Assembly (NCBI GenBank): GCA_905192625.1
Contig: CAJJLI010000200.1
Location: 1 to 5,321, forward strand
From: an uncultured Clostridium sp.
Lineage (GTDB): Bacteria; Bacillota; Clostridia; Lachnospirales; Lachnospiraceae
DNA: 5,321 bases
Direction of reading: 5' to 3'
Shown here: positions 1 through 5,321 of the stretch, one piece after another
Layout: every line of letters begins with the position of its first letter
Position numbering within the stretch: position 1 is the stretch's first letter
Position numbers and translations under genes: made by a program
Notes under the pieces: model-generated
Seen by the model: the letters and a program-made list of their open reading frames with translations, nothing else
What the model was told of the DNA's origin: nothing
The model's database searches: none

Positions 1-306
1 GGCGAACCATGCGGGCAGACCGCAGGCGATAATGAACGGAATGGTAAGCATCAGATGTCCATCATCTTCAATATAAATAACCATATTATTTTTAGCTTCT
101 GTCGAAGAAAGCCAAGTATTTGTTATCGTATTTTCCGATTGTAGTTTTACTGCAATGGTGTATACATTATTTTGAAACGTCTCTTTTTGACTTATTTTAA
201 GTTGGTTTTCAGACAGAAAAAATATAATACTTATTACTATCGTTAAAATCGACCCAGTCATTACAGTATAAATAAGCCTTAGCTTTTTTCTTATTTTTAC
301 GTACAT
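1..306 (-). CDS. sensor histidine kinase, N-terminal fragment (runs off the left edge)
   Basis: Only the first 102 codons lie in the window, reading leftward and still open at base 1. The protein begins MYVKIRKKLRLIYT, a basic cytoplasmic head, followed by a hydrophobic segment at about residues 11-31 (first membrane helix). A polar, probably extracytoplasmic stretch (about 32-85) follows, then a second hydrophobic run (about 85-102). This is the layout of a membrane-bound sensor kinase. Position directly downstream of an OmpR-family regulator on the same strand supports that. No HAMP, H-box or ATPase domain is visible, so the kinase call rests on layout and neighbour. An in-frame ATG at 354 follows a stop codon directly but has no ribosome site; the ATG at 306 has a strong one and is preferred. 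The gap from the regulator stop is 146 bases, unusually long for such a pair. The last ~18 codons are GC-rich, unlike the rest, so the true C-terminal continuation is uncertain. Confidence 0.7.
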   Translation of the reverse strand, partial: MYVKIRKKLRLIYTVMTGSILTIVISIIFFLSENQLKISQKETFQNNVYTIAVKLQSENTITNTWLSSTEAKNNMVIYIEDDGHLMLTIPFIIACGLPAWFA

Positions 307-311
307 CTTCG

Positions 312-316
312 CCTCC
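312..316 (-). promoter_or_regulatory. ribosome binding site that fixes the kinase start
   Basis: On the minus strand GGTGGAGG is followed by CGAAG and then ATG at 306, so GGAGG sits five bases before the start. The alternative in-frame ATG at 354 has no purine-rich site before it, which is why the shorter start was chosen. Confidence 0.7.
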
Positions 317-452
317 ACCCAGCCATTAGGTTCACTTATATTTATCTTAAGCATTCATGTTTTTCGAATCGTTTTTGCATGTATTATTTATATGTATCGA
401 ATTGCACCTACTTCTTAAAGCACAGTTCTATCACTTCGTTTTTATGTATGCC

Positions 453-1133
453 CTAATTATCTGTAACTTCTTCCAGGCGATATCCAATACCATAGATTGT
501 TTTTATCTTAGTCCCACTTTTGGTAGAACTAAGCCTTCTTCGTAAAAAATGAATGTAATTGTCGATGTTTCCATCTTCTACATCATCATTTCCCCATACT
601 CTTGATAAAATCTGTTCTCTTGTTATAATCTGTTTCTGATTTCTAATAAAATATTCAAGTAATGAGGCTTCTCTCTTTGACAATGTCATCTTCATATCTC
701 GTATTTGTAACGTTTTCTTAATTACATCATATTCTAAGTCTGCAAATTTCAAAATTTCTATTTGCTCTATTTGTCTAGGTCTGCGCAATAATGCACGTAT
801 TCTTGCCAGTAATTCTTCCATCGCAAAGGGTTTTATCAAGTAGTCATCTGCTCCAGCATCTAAACCATCAATCCTGTCATATATACCGTTTAATGCAGTC
901 ACCATGATAATAGGAATTGTAATACCTTGTTTCCTTATTTTTTCTGTAATTGTACGCCCATCCATTTCAGGTAACATACGATCTAATATAATAATATCGT
1001 GTACATTTCGATTTGCATGATAAATTGCTTCATCCCCACTATGACATGCATCCACTTCAAATCCTTCTTTTTCAATTTGTTGACACATAGTCTCACACAA
1101 CTCTTTATCATCTTCAACTATTAATATCTTCAT
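453..1133 (-). CDS. OmpR/PhoB-family two-component response regulator
   Basis: A complete 226-residue transcription regulator, normal length for the family. The receiver domain spans about residues 1-120: acidic Mg-binding pair E7/D8 in ILIVEDD, phospho-acceptor D51 in LDRMLPEMDG, switch T79 in IIMVTAL, and K101 in YLIKPF. A winged-helix DNA-binding domain follows (about 130-222), with TLSKREASLLEYF, the recognition-helix region around ITREQILSRVWG, and the terminal wing YGIGYRLEE. All catalytic receiver residues are intact, so it should be phosphorylated by the adjacent downstream kinase. The start has a modest GGGGA site nine bases upstream. Its own SigA promoter lies at 1200-1228, giving a leader of roughly 60 bases. 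The sequence does not reveal the signal or target genes; family members respond to cell-envelope, antibiotic or nutrient cues. Being divergent from dpaA does not by itself imply control of sporulation. Confidence 0.95.
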   Translation of the reverse strand: MKILIVEDDKELCETMCQQIEKEGFEVDACHSGDEAIYHANRNVHDIIILDRMLPEMDGRTITEKIRKQGITIPIIMVTALNGIYDRIDGLDAGADDYLIKPFAMEELLARIRALLRRPRQIEQIEILKFADLEYDVIKKTLQIRDMKMTLSKREASLLEYFIRNQKQIITREQILSRVWGNDDVEDGNIDNYIHFLRRRLSSTKSGTKIKTIYGIGYRLEEVTDN

Positions 1134-1199
1134 TGGTAAACATCCCCATCATTTCATTTATTTTTTTATAATTTCCAATTCATTACTGCAATTATTTGA

Positions 1200-1228
1200 A
1201 TTATATATGATTATATTTCCAATGTAAA
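1200..1228 (-). promoter_or_regulatory. SigA-type promoter of the response regulator
   Basis: Reading the minus strand, TTTACA (bases 1228-1223) is followed after exactly 17 bases by TATAAT (1205-1200). That is five of six and six of six matches to the housekeeping consensus with ideal spacing. Transcription would start near 1193, about 60 bases before the regulator ATG. An overlapping second TATAAT (1215-1210) lacks a suitable -35 and is less likely. Confidence 0.75.
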
Positions 1229-1253
1229 GCATACATATGATATAGATACATAC

Positions 1254-1301
1254 GGTCCTAAGTCTGTCCTTCCTATTAAATTTATTAGGTGACTTAGCAC
1301 C
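1254..1301. repeat. imperfect inverted repeat upstream of dpaA
   Basis: The left arm GGTCCTAAGTC (1254-1264) and right arm GACTTAGCACC (1291-1301) are reverse complements at 10 of 11 positions. Inside lies a smaller imperfect palindrome (1272-1289, CCTATT...ATTAGG, one mismatched pair). On the minus strand bases 1271-1262 read AAGGACAGAC, which fits the SpoIIID consensus WWRRACARNY as I know it from Bacillus. The right arm overlaps the -35 of the candidate SigK promoter at 1298-1325, so the repeat could be a protein-binding operator. If transcription instead starts upstream, it could be a leader hairpin. The repeat is directly visible; either role is inference. Confidence 0.6.
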
Positions 1302-1325
1302 ACTTGTGTAGTTCCTCATATATTA
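1298..1325 (+). promoter_or_regulatory. candidate SigK (late mother-cell) promoter of dpaAB
   Basis: CACC at 1298-1301 fits the -35 mACm, and CATATATTA at 1317-1325 fits the -10 CATAnnnTA exactly. There are 16 bases between AC and CATA, one short of the often quoted 17. Transcription would begin near 1332, leaving a leader of only about 15 bases that starts at the Shine-Dalgarno sequence. SigK control of dipicolinate synthase is established in Bacillus subtilis (spoVF). Other CATA motifs occur at 1230, 1234 (CATATGATA) and 1249 (CATACGGT) but have poorer or absent -35 partners. They remain alternatives, possibly for SigE. Confidence 0.45.
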
Positions 1326-1331
1326 TAGAAG

Positions 1332-1339
1332 AAGGAGGT
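1332..1339 (+). promoter_or_regulatory. strong ribosome binding site of dpaA
   Basis: AAGGAGGT is a perfect Shine-Dalgarno core, with seven bases between it and the ATG at 1347. It fixes the dpaA start and predicts efficient translation. Confidence 0.85.
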
Positions 1340-1346
1340 ACCAAAT

Positions 1347-2228
1347 ATGTCACACGTTTTAAAGATATCGTTTATTGGTGGCGATTTAAGACAGTATTAT
1401 ATGGTACAACAATTACTTTCTAAGGGTTATTTGATCGCTGTATATGGTCTTTCGTTAAATGACTTAACGGAAAATGTATATCATGCAAAATCTTTAAAAG
1501 AAGCAATGAATTTTAGCAACATCATAATTTGTCCTATCCCATTTTCACGTGATCAAAAAACGATTTTGTCTAGTGATACAGAAAGTGATTTAAGCATAAG
1601 CAATTTTCTATCTGAGCTTAATTGCTATCATCAAGTATTTGGTGGGAGTTTTAGCAAGGGACTTCGTGACGAATTAGAAAAGAAAAATGTCCCAGTATAT
1701 GATTTCATGCAAATGGAATCCGTAAGCATTGCTAACGCAATTGCTACTGCAGAAGGTAGCGTTGTTGAAGCAATTACAAGAAGTCCAGTGAATCTACATG
1801 GTTCAGAATGTTTGATCCTTGGTTTTGGTCGATGTGCAAAGATTCTTGCAGATAAGTTAAAAGGTCTCAATGCTTCTGTCACTATAAGTGCACGAAACGA
1901 AGAGTCGCTCGCTTACGCCAATGCCTATGGATATCATACTTTACCGATAGCGATGCTTGCAAAAGGGCTTGATCATTTTCAATTTATTTTTAATAGTATT
2001 CCGTCTATGATTTTAGACGAATCTTTATTAAGTCATGTTAGAAAAGATGTTGCAATCATAGACATTGCATCCAATCCAGGTGGAACAAATTTTGACTATT
2101 GTAAGCAAATGAAAATTAACGCTTCCCTTTGTCTTGGACTCCCTGGAAAATATGCAGCGAAAACCTCAGCTGAAATTCTTAATTCCGCTATCTTAAACAT
2201 CATTGGTGATACCTCCTCAGTAGAATAG
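1347..2228 (+). CDS. dpaA: dipicolinate synthase subunit A (SpoVFA)
   Basis: With DpaB this forms dipicolinate synthase, which oxidises the dihydrodipicolinate-level lysine-pathway intermediate to dipicolinic acid (DPA). In sporulation it works in the mother cell; DPA is then loaded with calcium into the spore core, giving heat resistance. The 293 residues match the usual family length (about 300). The N-terminal domain opens with FIGGDLRQYYMVQQL (residues 9-23), the family's GGD.RQ signature. A Rossmann nucleotide-binding domain follows, with glycine motif LILGFGRCAKILADKL at about 156-171, typical of NAD(P)-binding folds. The C-terminal GLPGKYAAKTSAEIL (264-278) is also characteristic. Start: perfect Shine-Dalgarno at 1332-1339. 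dpaB begins 16 bases after the stop, so the two are almost surely cotranscribed. No truncation or odd residues were seen. Unlike in Bacillus, no asd or dap gene follows dpaB here. Confidence 0.96.
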   Translation: MSHVLKISFIGGDLRQYYMVQQLLSKGYLIAVYGLSLNDLTENVYHAKSLKEAMNFSNIIICPIPFSRDQKTILSSDTESDLSISNFLSELNCYHQVFGGSFSKGLRDELEKKNVPVYDFMQMESVSIANAIATAEGSVVEAITRSPVNLHGSECLILGFGRCAKILADKLKGLNASVTISARNEESLAYANAYGYHTLPIAMLAKGLDHFQFIFNSIPSMILDESLLSHVRKDVAIIDIASNPGGTNFDYCKQMKINASLCLGLPGKYAAKTSAEILNSAILNIIGDTSSVE

Positions 2229-2244
2229 GAAAGAAAGTGATTTC

Positions 2245-2835
2245 ATGACAATTAAAGGTTTAAATGTTGGGATTGCTCTTACTGGCTCTTTTTGTACATT
2301 TGATGCCGTTATTGAGCAAATAAAAAAAATAAAAGAAGAGGGGGCAAATGTCATCCCTATCTTCTCATTCAATTCACAGCACATTAATAGTAGATTTGGT
2401 AAAGCAAGTGATTTTATGAAAACAATCACAGAACTTACAGGTAATGAACCAATCCTTACCATAGAAGACGCAGAACCTCTGGGTCCAAAAAATAAAATAG
2501 ATATTCTTGCAATTGCACCTTGTACTGGTAACTCATTAGCCAAATTAGCTAATGGTATTACAGATACACCAGTTTTAATGGCAGCAAAAGGACATATTAG
2601 AAATGGTAAACCATTGGTTATCTTTTTATCAACCAATGATGCTTTAGGAATTAATTTAAAAAATGTAGGTTCTCTTATGAACCTTAAATACCTATATTTT
2701 GTTCCTTTTGGTCAAGACAGTTTTCAGAACAAACCAACTTCCATGGTATCTCATATTGATTTAGTTATACCTACTTTGGAAAGCGCTCTTGATGGTGTTC
2801 AGCTACAACCAATTATTCGCTCTCCAAAACAATAA
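2245..2835 (+). CDS. dpaB: dipicolinate synthase subunit B (SpoVFB), flavoprotein-like
   Basis: Partner of DpaA in the DPA-forming enzyme of the mother cell. The 196 residues are close to the roughly 200 of Bacillus SpoVFB. The fold is that of the flavoprotein/HFCD family. A first strand and phosphate-binding turn NVGIALTGSFCTF lies at 7-19. The hallmark APCTGNSLAKLANGITDTPV (91-110) contains the family's asparagine-rich substrate/flavin loop, and MAAKGHIRNGKPLVIF follows (112-127). Whether flavin is really bound cannot be told from sequence. The ATG at 2245 is 16 bases beyond the dpaA stop. The upstream AGGAAAG (2227-2233) overlaps that stop and sits rather far away (about 11 bases), so translation may be partly coupled to dpaA. 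The gene is followed by the long hairpin at 2901-2989, which would end the operon. A 139-codon antisense frame across it looks like a shadow. Confidence 0.95.
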   Translation: MTIKGLNVGIALTGSFCTFDAVIEQIKKIKEEGANVIPIFSFNSQHINSRFGKASDFMKTITELTGNEPILTIEDAEPLGPKNKIDILAIAPCTGNSLAKLANGITDTPVLMAAKGHIRNGKPLVIFLSTNDALGINLKNVGSLMNLKYLYFVPFGQDSFQNKPTSMVSHIDLVIPTLESALDGVQLQPIIRSPKQ

Positions 2836-2900
2836 TTTTATCACTCTATTATTAGATTAAGATTTATAAAAATATAAAAAACAAAACATTAACTTAAATT

Positions 2901-2989
2901 AATGGCTATCGCAAATTGATTGTATTATTCTTATATGTTTTACTATACAAAACAAAAAGAATAATCTTCACTTACGATAGCCATTTTTT
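2901..2989 (+). terminator. long interrupted hairpin with T-run, terminator between dpaB and sbcC
   Basis: Arms AATGGCTATCG (2901-2911) and CGATAGCCATT (2975-2985) pair perfectly over 11 bases and run into TTTTTT (2984-2989). The interior folds further: ATTATTCTT (2924-2932) pairs with AAGAATAAT (2957-2965), and TGTTTT (2936-2941) with AAAACA (2949-2954) around a seven-base loop. TAAATT (2895-2900) and AATTTA (2990-2995) could extend the base with a bulge. It sits between convergent genes, ending dpaAB on the plus strand and possibly sbcC on the minus strand, where the downstream flank is only loosely T-rich. The size, about 85 bases, is large for a simple terminator. Confidence 0.7.
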
Positions 2990-3002
2990 AATTTACAGTA
3001 TT

Positions 3003-5321
3003 CTATTTTATTTTAATCGTGCTACCTTCCATACTTTTCTTCAACAACAATTGTTTTTCGATTCTTTCTTTTAATTCACTAACATGGGATATGATTCCTA
3101 CAAGACGATTACCATTGGATAACGATACTAGTGTTTCGATCGCCTGATCAAGGGAATTGCTATCAAGGGAACCAAAACCTTCATCGATAAACATCGTATC
3201 TAGTTCAATGCCTCCTGCATAACTTTGAATGACGTCCGATAATCCAAGAGCTAAGGAGAGTGAGGCTTTAAACGATTCCCCACCAGAAAGAGACGTCACT
3301 GCTCTTGTCTTGCCCGTGTAGTAATCCATCACCTCAAGTTCAAGCCCTGATACAACACGGTAGTTACTTGCATCTTCCTTTCTTCTAAGCTCATACTGAC
3401 TATTTGTCATCTTATACAATCGTTTATTTGCTTCTGCGATGACTTGATTAAAATAAAACGCTTGTACATATTGCTCAAATGGGAGCTTTGCTTTGCCTCG
3501 CAATTCACCATTTGCCGTATTTGCCAAATCATTCACTTGCAGATAAGCAGCCCTTACTTCCTCTTGTTCCTTATATCGTTTCATCGTATTATTGTAAATT
3601 GCTTCGTTGTTCTGAATGCGGTAGTATACTTCTTGGATTTTACTTTCTAAGAGCTTTCTTTTTTCTTGCAATTCTTCTTGTCTTACTTGATAAGCTGATA
3701 CATCAACCTTTACCTTGTCTTTTGTCACGTTCTCTAAGTACGCCAATCGTTCTGATATACTTTGGCAGCTTCTTTGATATAGCTCTATCTCACCCAATAT
3801 TGCTTCAATATCTTCTTCCCTCATTAATACGCTTTGAAACTCTTCCTTTGTAGCAAACTTCGCCTTTTCCAAACATAATTCAAAGGTTTCTTTTGCTGCT
3901 TTTAATGTATCTGATAGCTCATTTTCTTTTTTGATGTTTTCCTTTAAAATAGAACTCAAACGAATCCATTCACCATCACACACAGTAAACGCTTCCACTG
4001 CCTCATTACGTTCTCTTTGTAATTTAGCATACGCAGATTGCTTCTTTAAATAGATATCCTTTGCTTCTTCCATAGAGTTTGTTTGCAAATCTTTTTGTAA
4101 CATGGATAAGTTTGCTTCTATAGATGCGATTGTTGACCTAGCTGCTTGAAGCGTTTCTTTATCCATACCGCTTTTATCTTCTAACGCCTTTAGCTCGTTC
4201 ACAATATTACTTAAGTTCGCTTTTTCCTTTTCTTTGACCCCAAGCTCCTTTAAGACCTCAGATAGAGAAGCAAGAACCTTTTCATACTGTGCTTTATACT
4301 CATTAAACGACTGAACAATTAATTCTTTGCAATTTTCCTTAGTGTAACTTGGTAAAACTTCTTGTAAGTTTTTCTCTACCTTTTCCAGTAATATTGCAAC
4401 TTTGGTGCGTTGGTTTCTACAATCAGCCATGCATTCTGTTAATTCATTGTTGATGCCCTCGACCTTTTGCTTTAACTCTTCTAGTGCATCCTTACTTAAA
4501 ATGCCATCCAGTTGCGCGGCCTTACTCGGATGATGTTTGGACCCACATACTGGACAAGGTTCATTGTCAACTAATTGCGTTGCTAGAATCCCCGCCTGTC
4601 CTCGATAATAAAGCAATTCCGCTTCATGAAAGCTGTTATAGATGTTTAAATATTCTACTTCTTTCTTCGAGTAGATTTCTTCAAATTTTCGCCTAGTTTC
4701 TTCTTCCAAATCAATTCCTTTTAACTCTTCATAAATCCCTTTTAATTGTTTTAGAACTTGCTCAATCCTATTTTTTTCTTCTTTTATATCAAACGAATCC
4801 TTCTGAAGCTTTTCATATTCGTTGACTGCCTTCATGGCTTTTACTTGCTCATTTTGAAGCACTTCCTTACGAATATTTAGATCAGCTTCCCTTTTTTCCA
4901 ACAATACAATATGACTTTTTGCATCACTTAATTGTTTCGTTAGCTCTATCCTTTGTTCTTGTTTTGAAACTTCTTCCTTTATTTTATTCATCACTACTGA
5001 GAGTTCTCTCATTTGCTCTGGATAGTCTTCTGTTTTCTCTTTTGCTTCTTTTAACAGTGCATGCTTTTTATTTAAGTCCTGTTCTTTTCGCTGTTGTTCT
5101 TTAATTATCGATTCTAGAGTTTCTAGTTCCCTTTTTATTCTAAGATAATTATCATAGCTAGGCTTCACTGTATATAAGGCTTTTTTTGCTAATGATATCT
5201 TATGTTCTTTCTCCAAAATCTCAACAGAACGTTTTGCTAAACTCTCTTGTTGTTCTTTTACTTCTTCTATTTCATCTAAGAATCGGTTTACCTGTACCGC
5301 CTCTTGATACTCTTTAATCAG
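3003..5321 (-). CDS. sbcC: SbcC, ATPase subunit of the SbcCD nuclease (N-terminus beyond the right edge)
   Basis: C-terminal 772 codons of an SMC/Rad50-like ATPase that, with the SbcD nuclease, cleaves DNA hairpins and blocked double-strand ends in the cytoplasm. The frame is open through base 5321. A TTG at 5216 is an internal codon, not the start, since 35 more coding codons (LIKEYQEAVQVNRF...) precede it with the same coiled-coil character. Visible in order: a Glu/Lys-rich coiled coil; the zinc hook CPVC (both cysteines at 4545-4556) followed by GSKHH; a second long coiled coil; the ABC signature SLSGGES (3273-3293); Walker B LDTMFIDEGFGSLD with D-loop (3162-3203); and the H-loop ISHVSEL (about 3071-3092). 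About 250-270 N-terminal residues with Walker A are missing, judged from the usual length near 1040. sbcD would be expected upstream, outside the window. Ends 167 bases from dpaB, convergent. Confidence 0.95.
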   Translation of the reverse strand: MIKEYQEAVQVNRFLDEIEEVKEQQESLAKRSVEILEKEHKISLAKKALYTVKPSYDNYLRIKRELETLESIIKEQQRKEQDLNKKHALLKEAKEKTEDYPEQMRELSVVMNKIKEEVSKQEQRIELTKQLSDAKSHIVLLEKREADLNIRKEVLQNEQVKAMKAVNEYEKLQKDSFDIKEEKNRIEQVLKQLKGIYEELKGIDLEEETRRKFEEIYSKKEVEYLNIYNSFHEAELLYYRGQAGILATQLVDNEPCPVCGSKHHPSKAAQLDGILSKDALEELKQKVEGINNELTECMADCRNQRTKVAILLEKVEKNLQEVLPSYTKENCKELIVQSFNEYKAQYEKVLASLSEVLKELGVKEKEKANLSNIVNELKALEDKSGMDKETLQAARSTIASIEANLSMLQKDLQTNSMEEAKDIYLKKQSAYAKLQRERNEAVEAFTVCDGEWIRLSSILKENIKKENELSDTLKAAKETFELCLEKAKFATKEEFQSVLMREEDIEAILGEIELYQRSCQSISERLAYLENVTKDKVKVDVSAYQVRQEELQEKRKLLESKIQEVYYRIQNNEAIYNNTMKRYKEQEEVRAAYLQVNDLANTANGELRGKAKLPFEQYVQAFYFNQVIAEANKRLYKMTNSQYELRRKEDASNYRVVSGLELEVMDYYTGKTRAVTSLSGGESFKASLSLALGLSDVIQSYAGGIELDTMFIDEGFGSLDSNSLDQAIETLVSLSNGNRLVGIISHVSELKERIEKQLLLKKSMEGSTIKIK

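Noticed and set aside
369..449. Imperfect direct repeat TCGTTTTTgcATGTAT / TCGTTTTTATGTAT in the regulator-kinase gap
   Set aside because: Only two short T-rich copies about 67 bases apart in AT-rich spacer; easily chance.
357..545. 62-codon plus-strand frame MFFESFLHVLF...
   Set aside because: About half of it is antisense to the response regulator C-terminus, the rest is AT-rich spacer; no ribosome site or recognisable domain.
1167..1172. Plus-strand TATAAT as a vegetative promoter for dpaA
   Set aside because: No -35 element at the right distance (bases 1144-1149 are CCCCAT); likely chance in AT-rich DNA.
1283..1294. GerE-like box TATTAGGTGACT upstream of dpaA
   Set aside because: It matches RWWTRGGY-nn-YY at all but the first position, but the motif is degenerate and I cannot tell whether this organism has GerE, so I do not call it.
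2217..2636. 139-codon minus-strand open frame antisense to dpaB, and an 83-codon one (1631-1882) antisense to dpaA
   Set aside because: Both lie wholly opposite strongly recognisable genes, have no ribosome site of note that I can see, and their products resemble no family I know. They are shadows.
3444..3853. Plus-strand frames of 68 and 124 codons, and smaller ones near 4484 and 4919, opposite sbcC
   Set aside because: They are antisense to conserved SbcC coding sequence. Their Leu/Ser-rich hydrophobic look is what the complement of Glu/Lys-rich coiled-coil codons gives.
5214..5216. TTG as the start of the sbcC product
   Set aside because: The frame continues without a stop to base 5321 with the same coiled-coil composition, and the Walker A domain must lie further upstream.

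Overview
The window (about 35% GC over most of its length by eye) looks like chromosomal DNA from an endospore-forming, low-GC Firmicute. The protein style and neighbourhood suggest a clostridium of the Lachnospiraceae type; that placement is inference. The key marker is a complete dipicolinate synthase pair (dpaA-dpaB), found in spore formers. There are five protein-coding genes, two of them cut by the window ends. I saw no tRNA, rRNA, CRISPR array, insertion sequence or phage gene.

Left part, minus strand (1-1133): a two-component system. An OmpR/PhoB-type response regulator (453-1133) is followed, 146 bases downstream, by the N-terminus of a membrane sensor histidine kinase that runs off the left edge. 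A near-consensus SigA promoter (1200-1228) drives it. The first ~55 bases of the window are distinctly GC-rich compared with the rest of the kinase and may mark a junction.

Middle, plus strand (1134-2835): a 213-base divergent intergenic region, then dpaA (1347-2228) and dpaB (2245-2835), a compact two-gene operon making dipicolinic acid in the mother cell. The region upstream of dpaA holds a SigK-like promoter (1298-1325) close to the start codon, preceded by an 11-base imperfect inverted repeat (1254-1301) that touches its -35 element and encloses a sequence fitting the SpoIIID consensus.

Right part (2836-5321): dpaB and a minus-strand sbcC gene converge. Between them lies a long interrupted hairpin (2901-2985) ending in a T-run, probably a shared terminator. 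sbcC is the C-terminal ~772 codons of the SbcCD nuclease ATPase, including the zinc hook, second coiled coil, ABC signature, Walker B and H-loop. Its N-terminal Walker A part lies beyond the right edge.

The three units appear functionally independent: signalling, spore DPA synthesis and DNA end/hairpin repair. I did not find a convincing undescribed system. The most interesting signals are regulatory: the structured dpaA upstream region, the long convergent hairpin, and the compositional break at the left edge.
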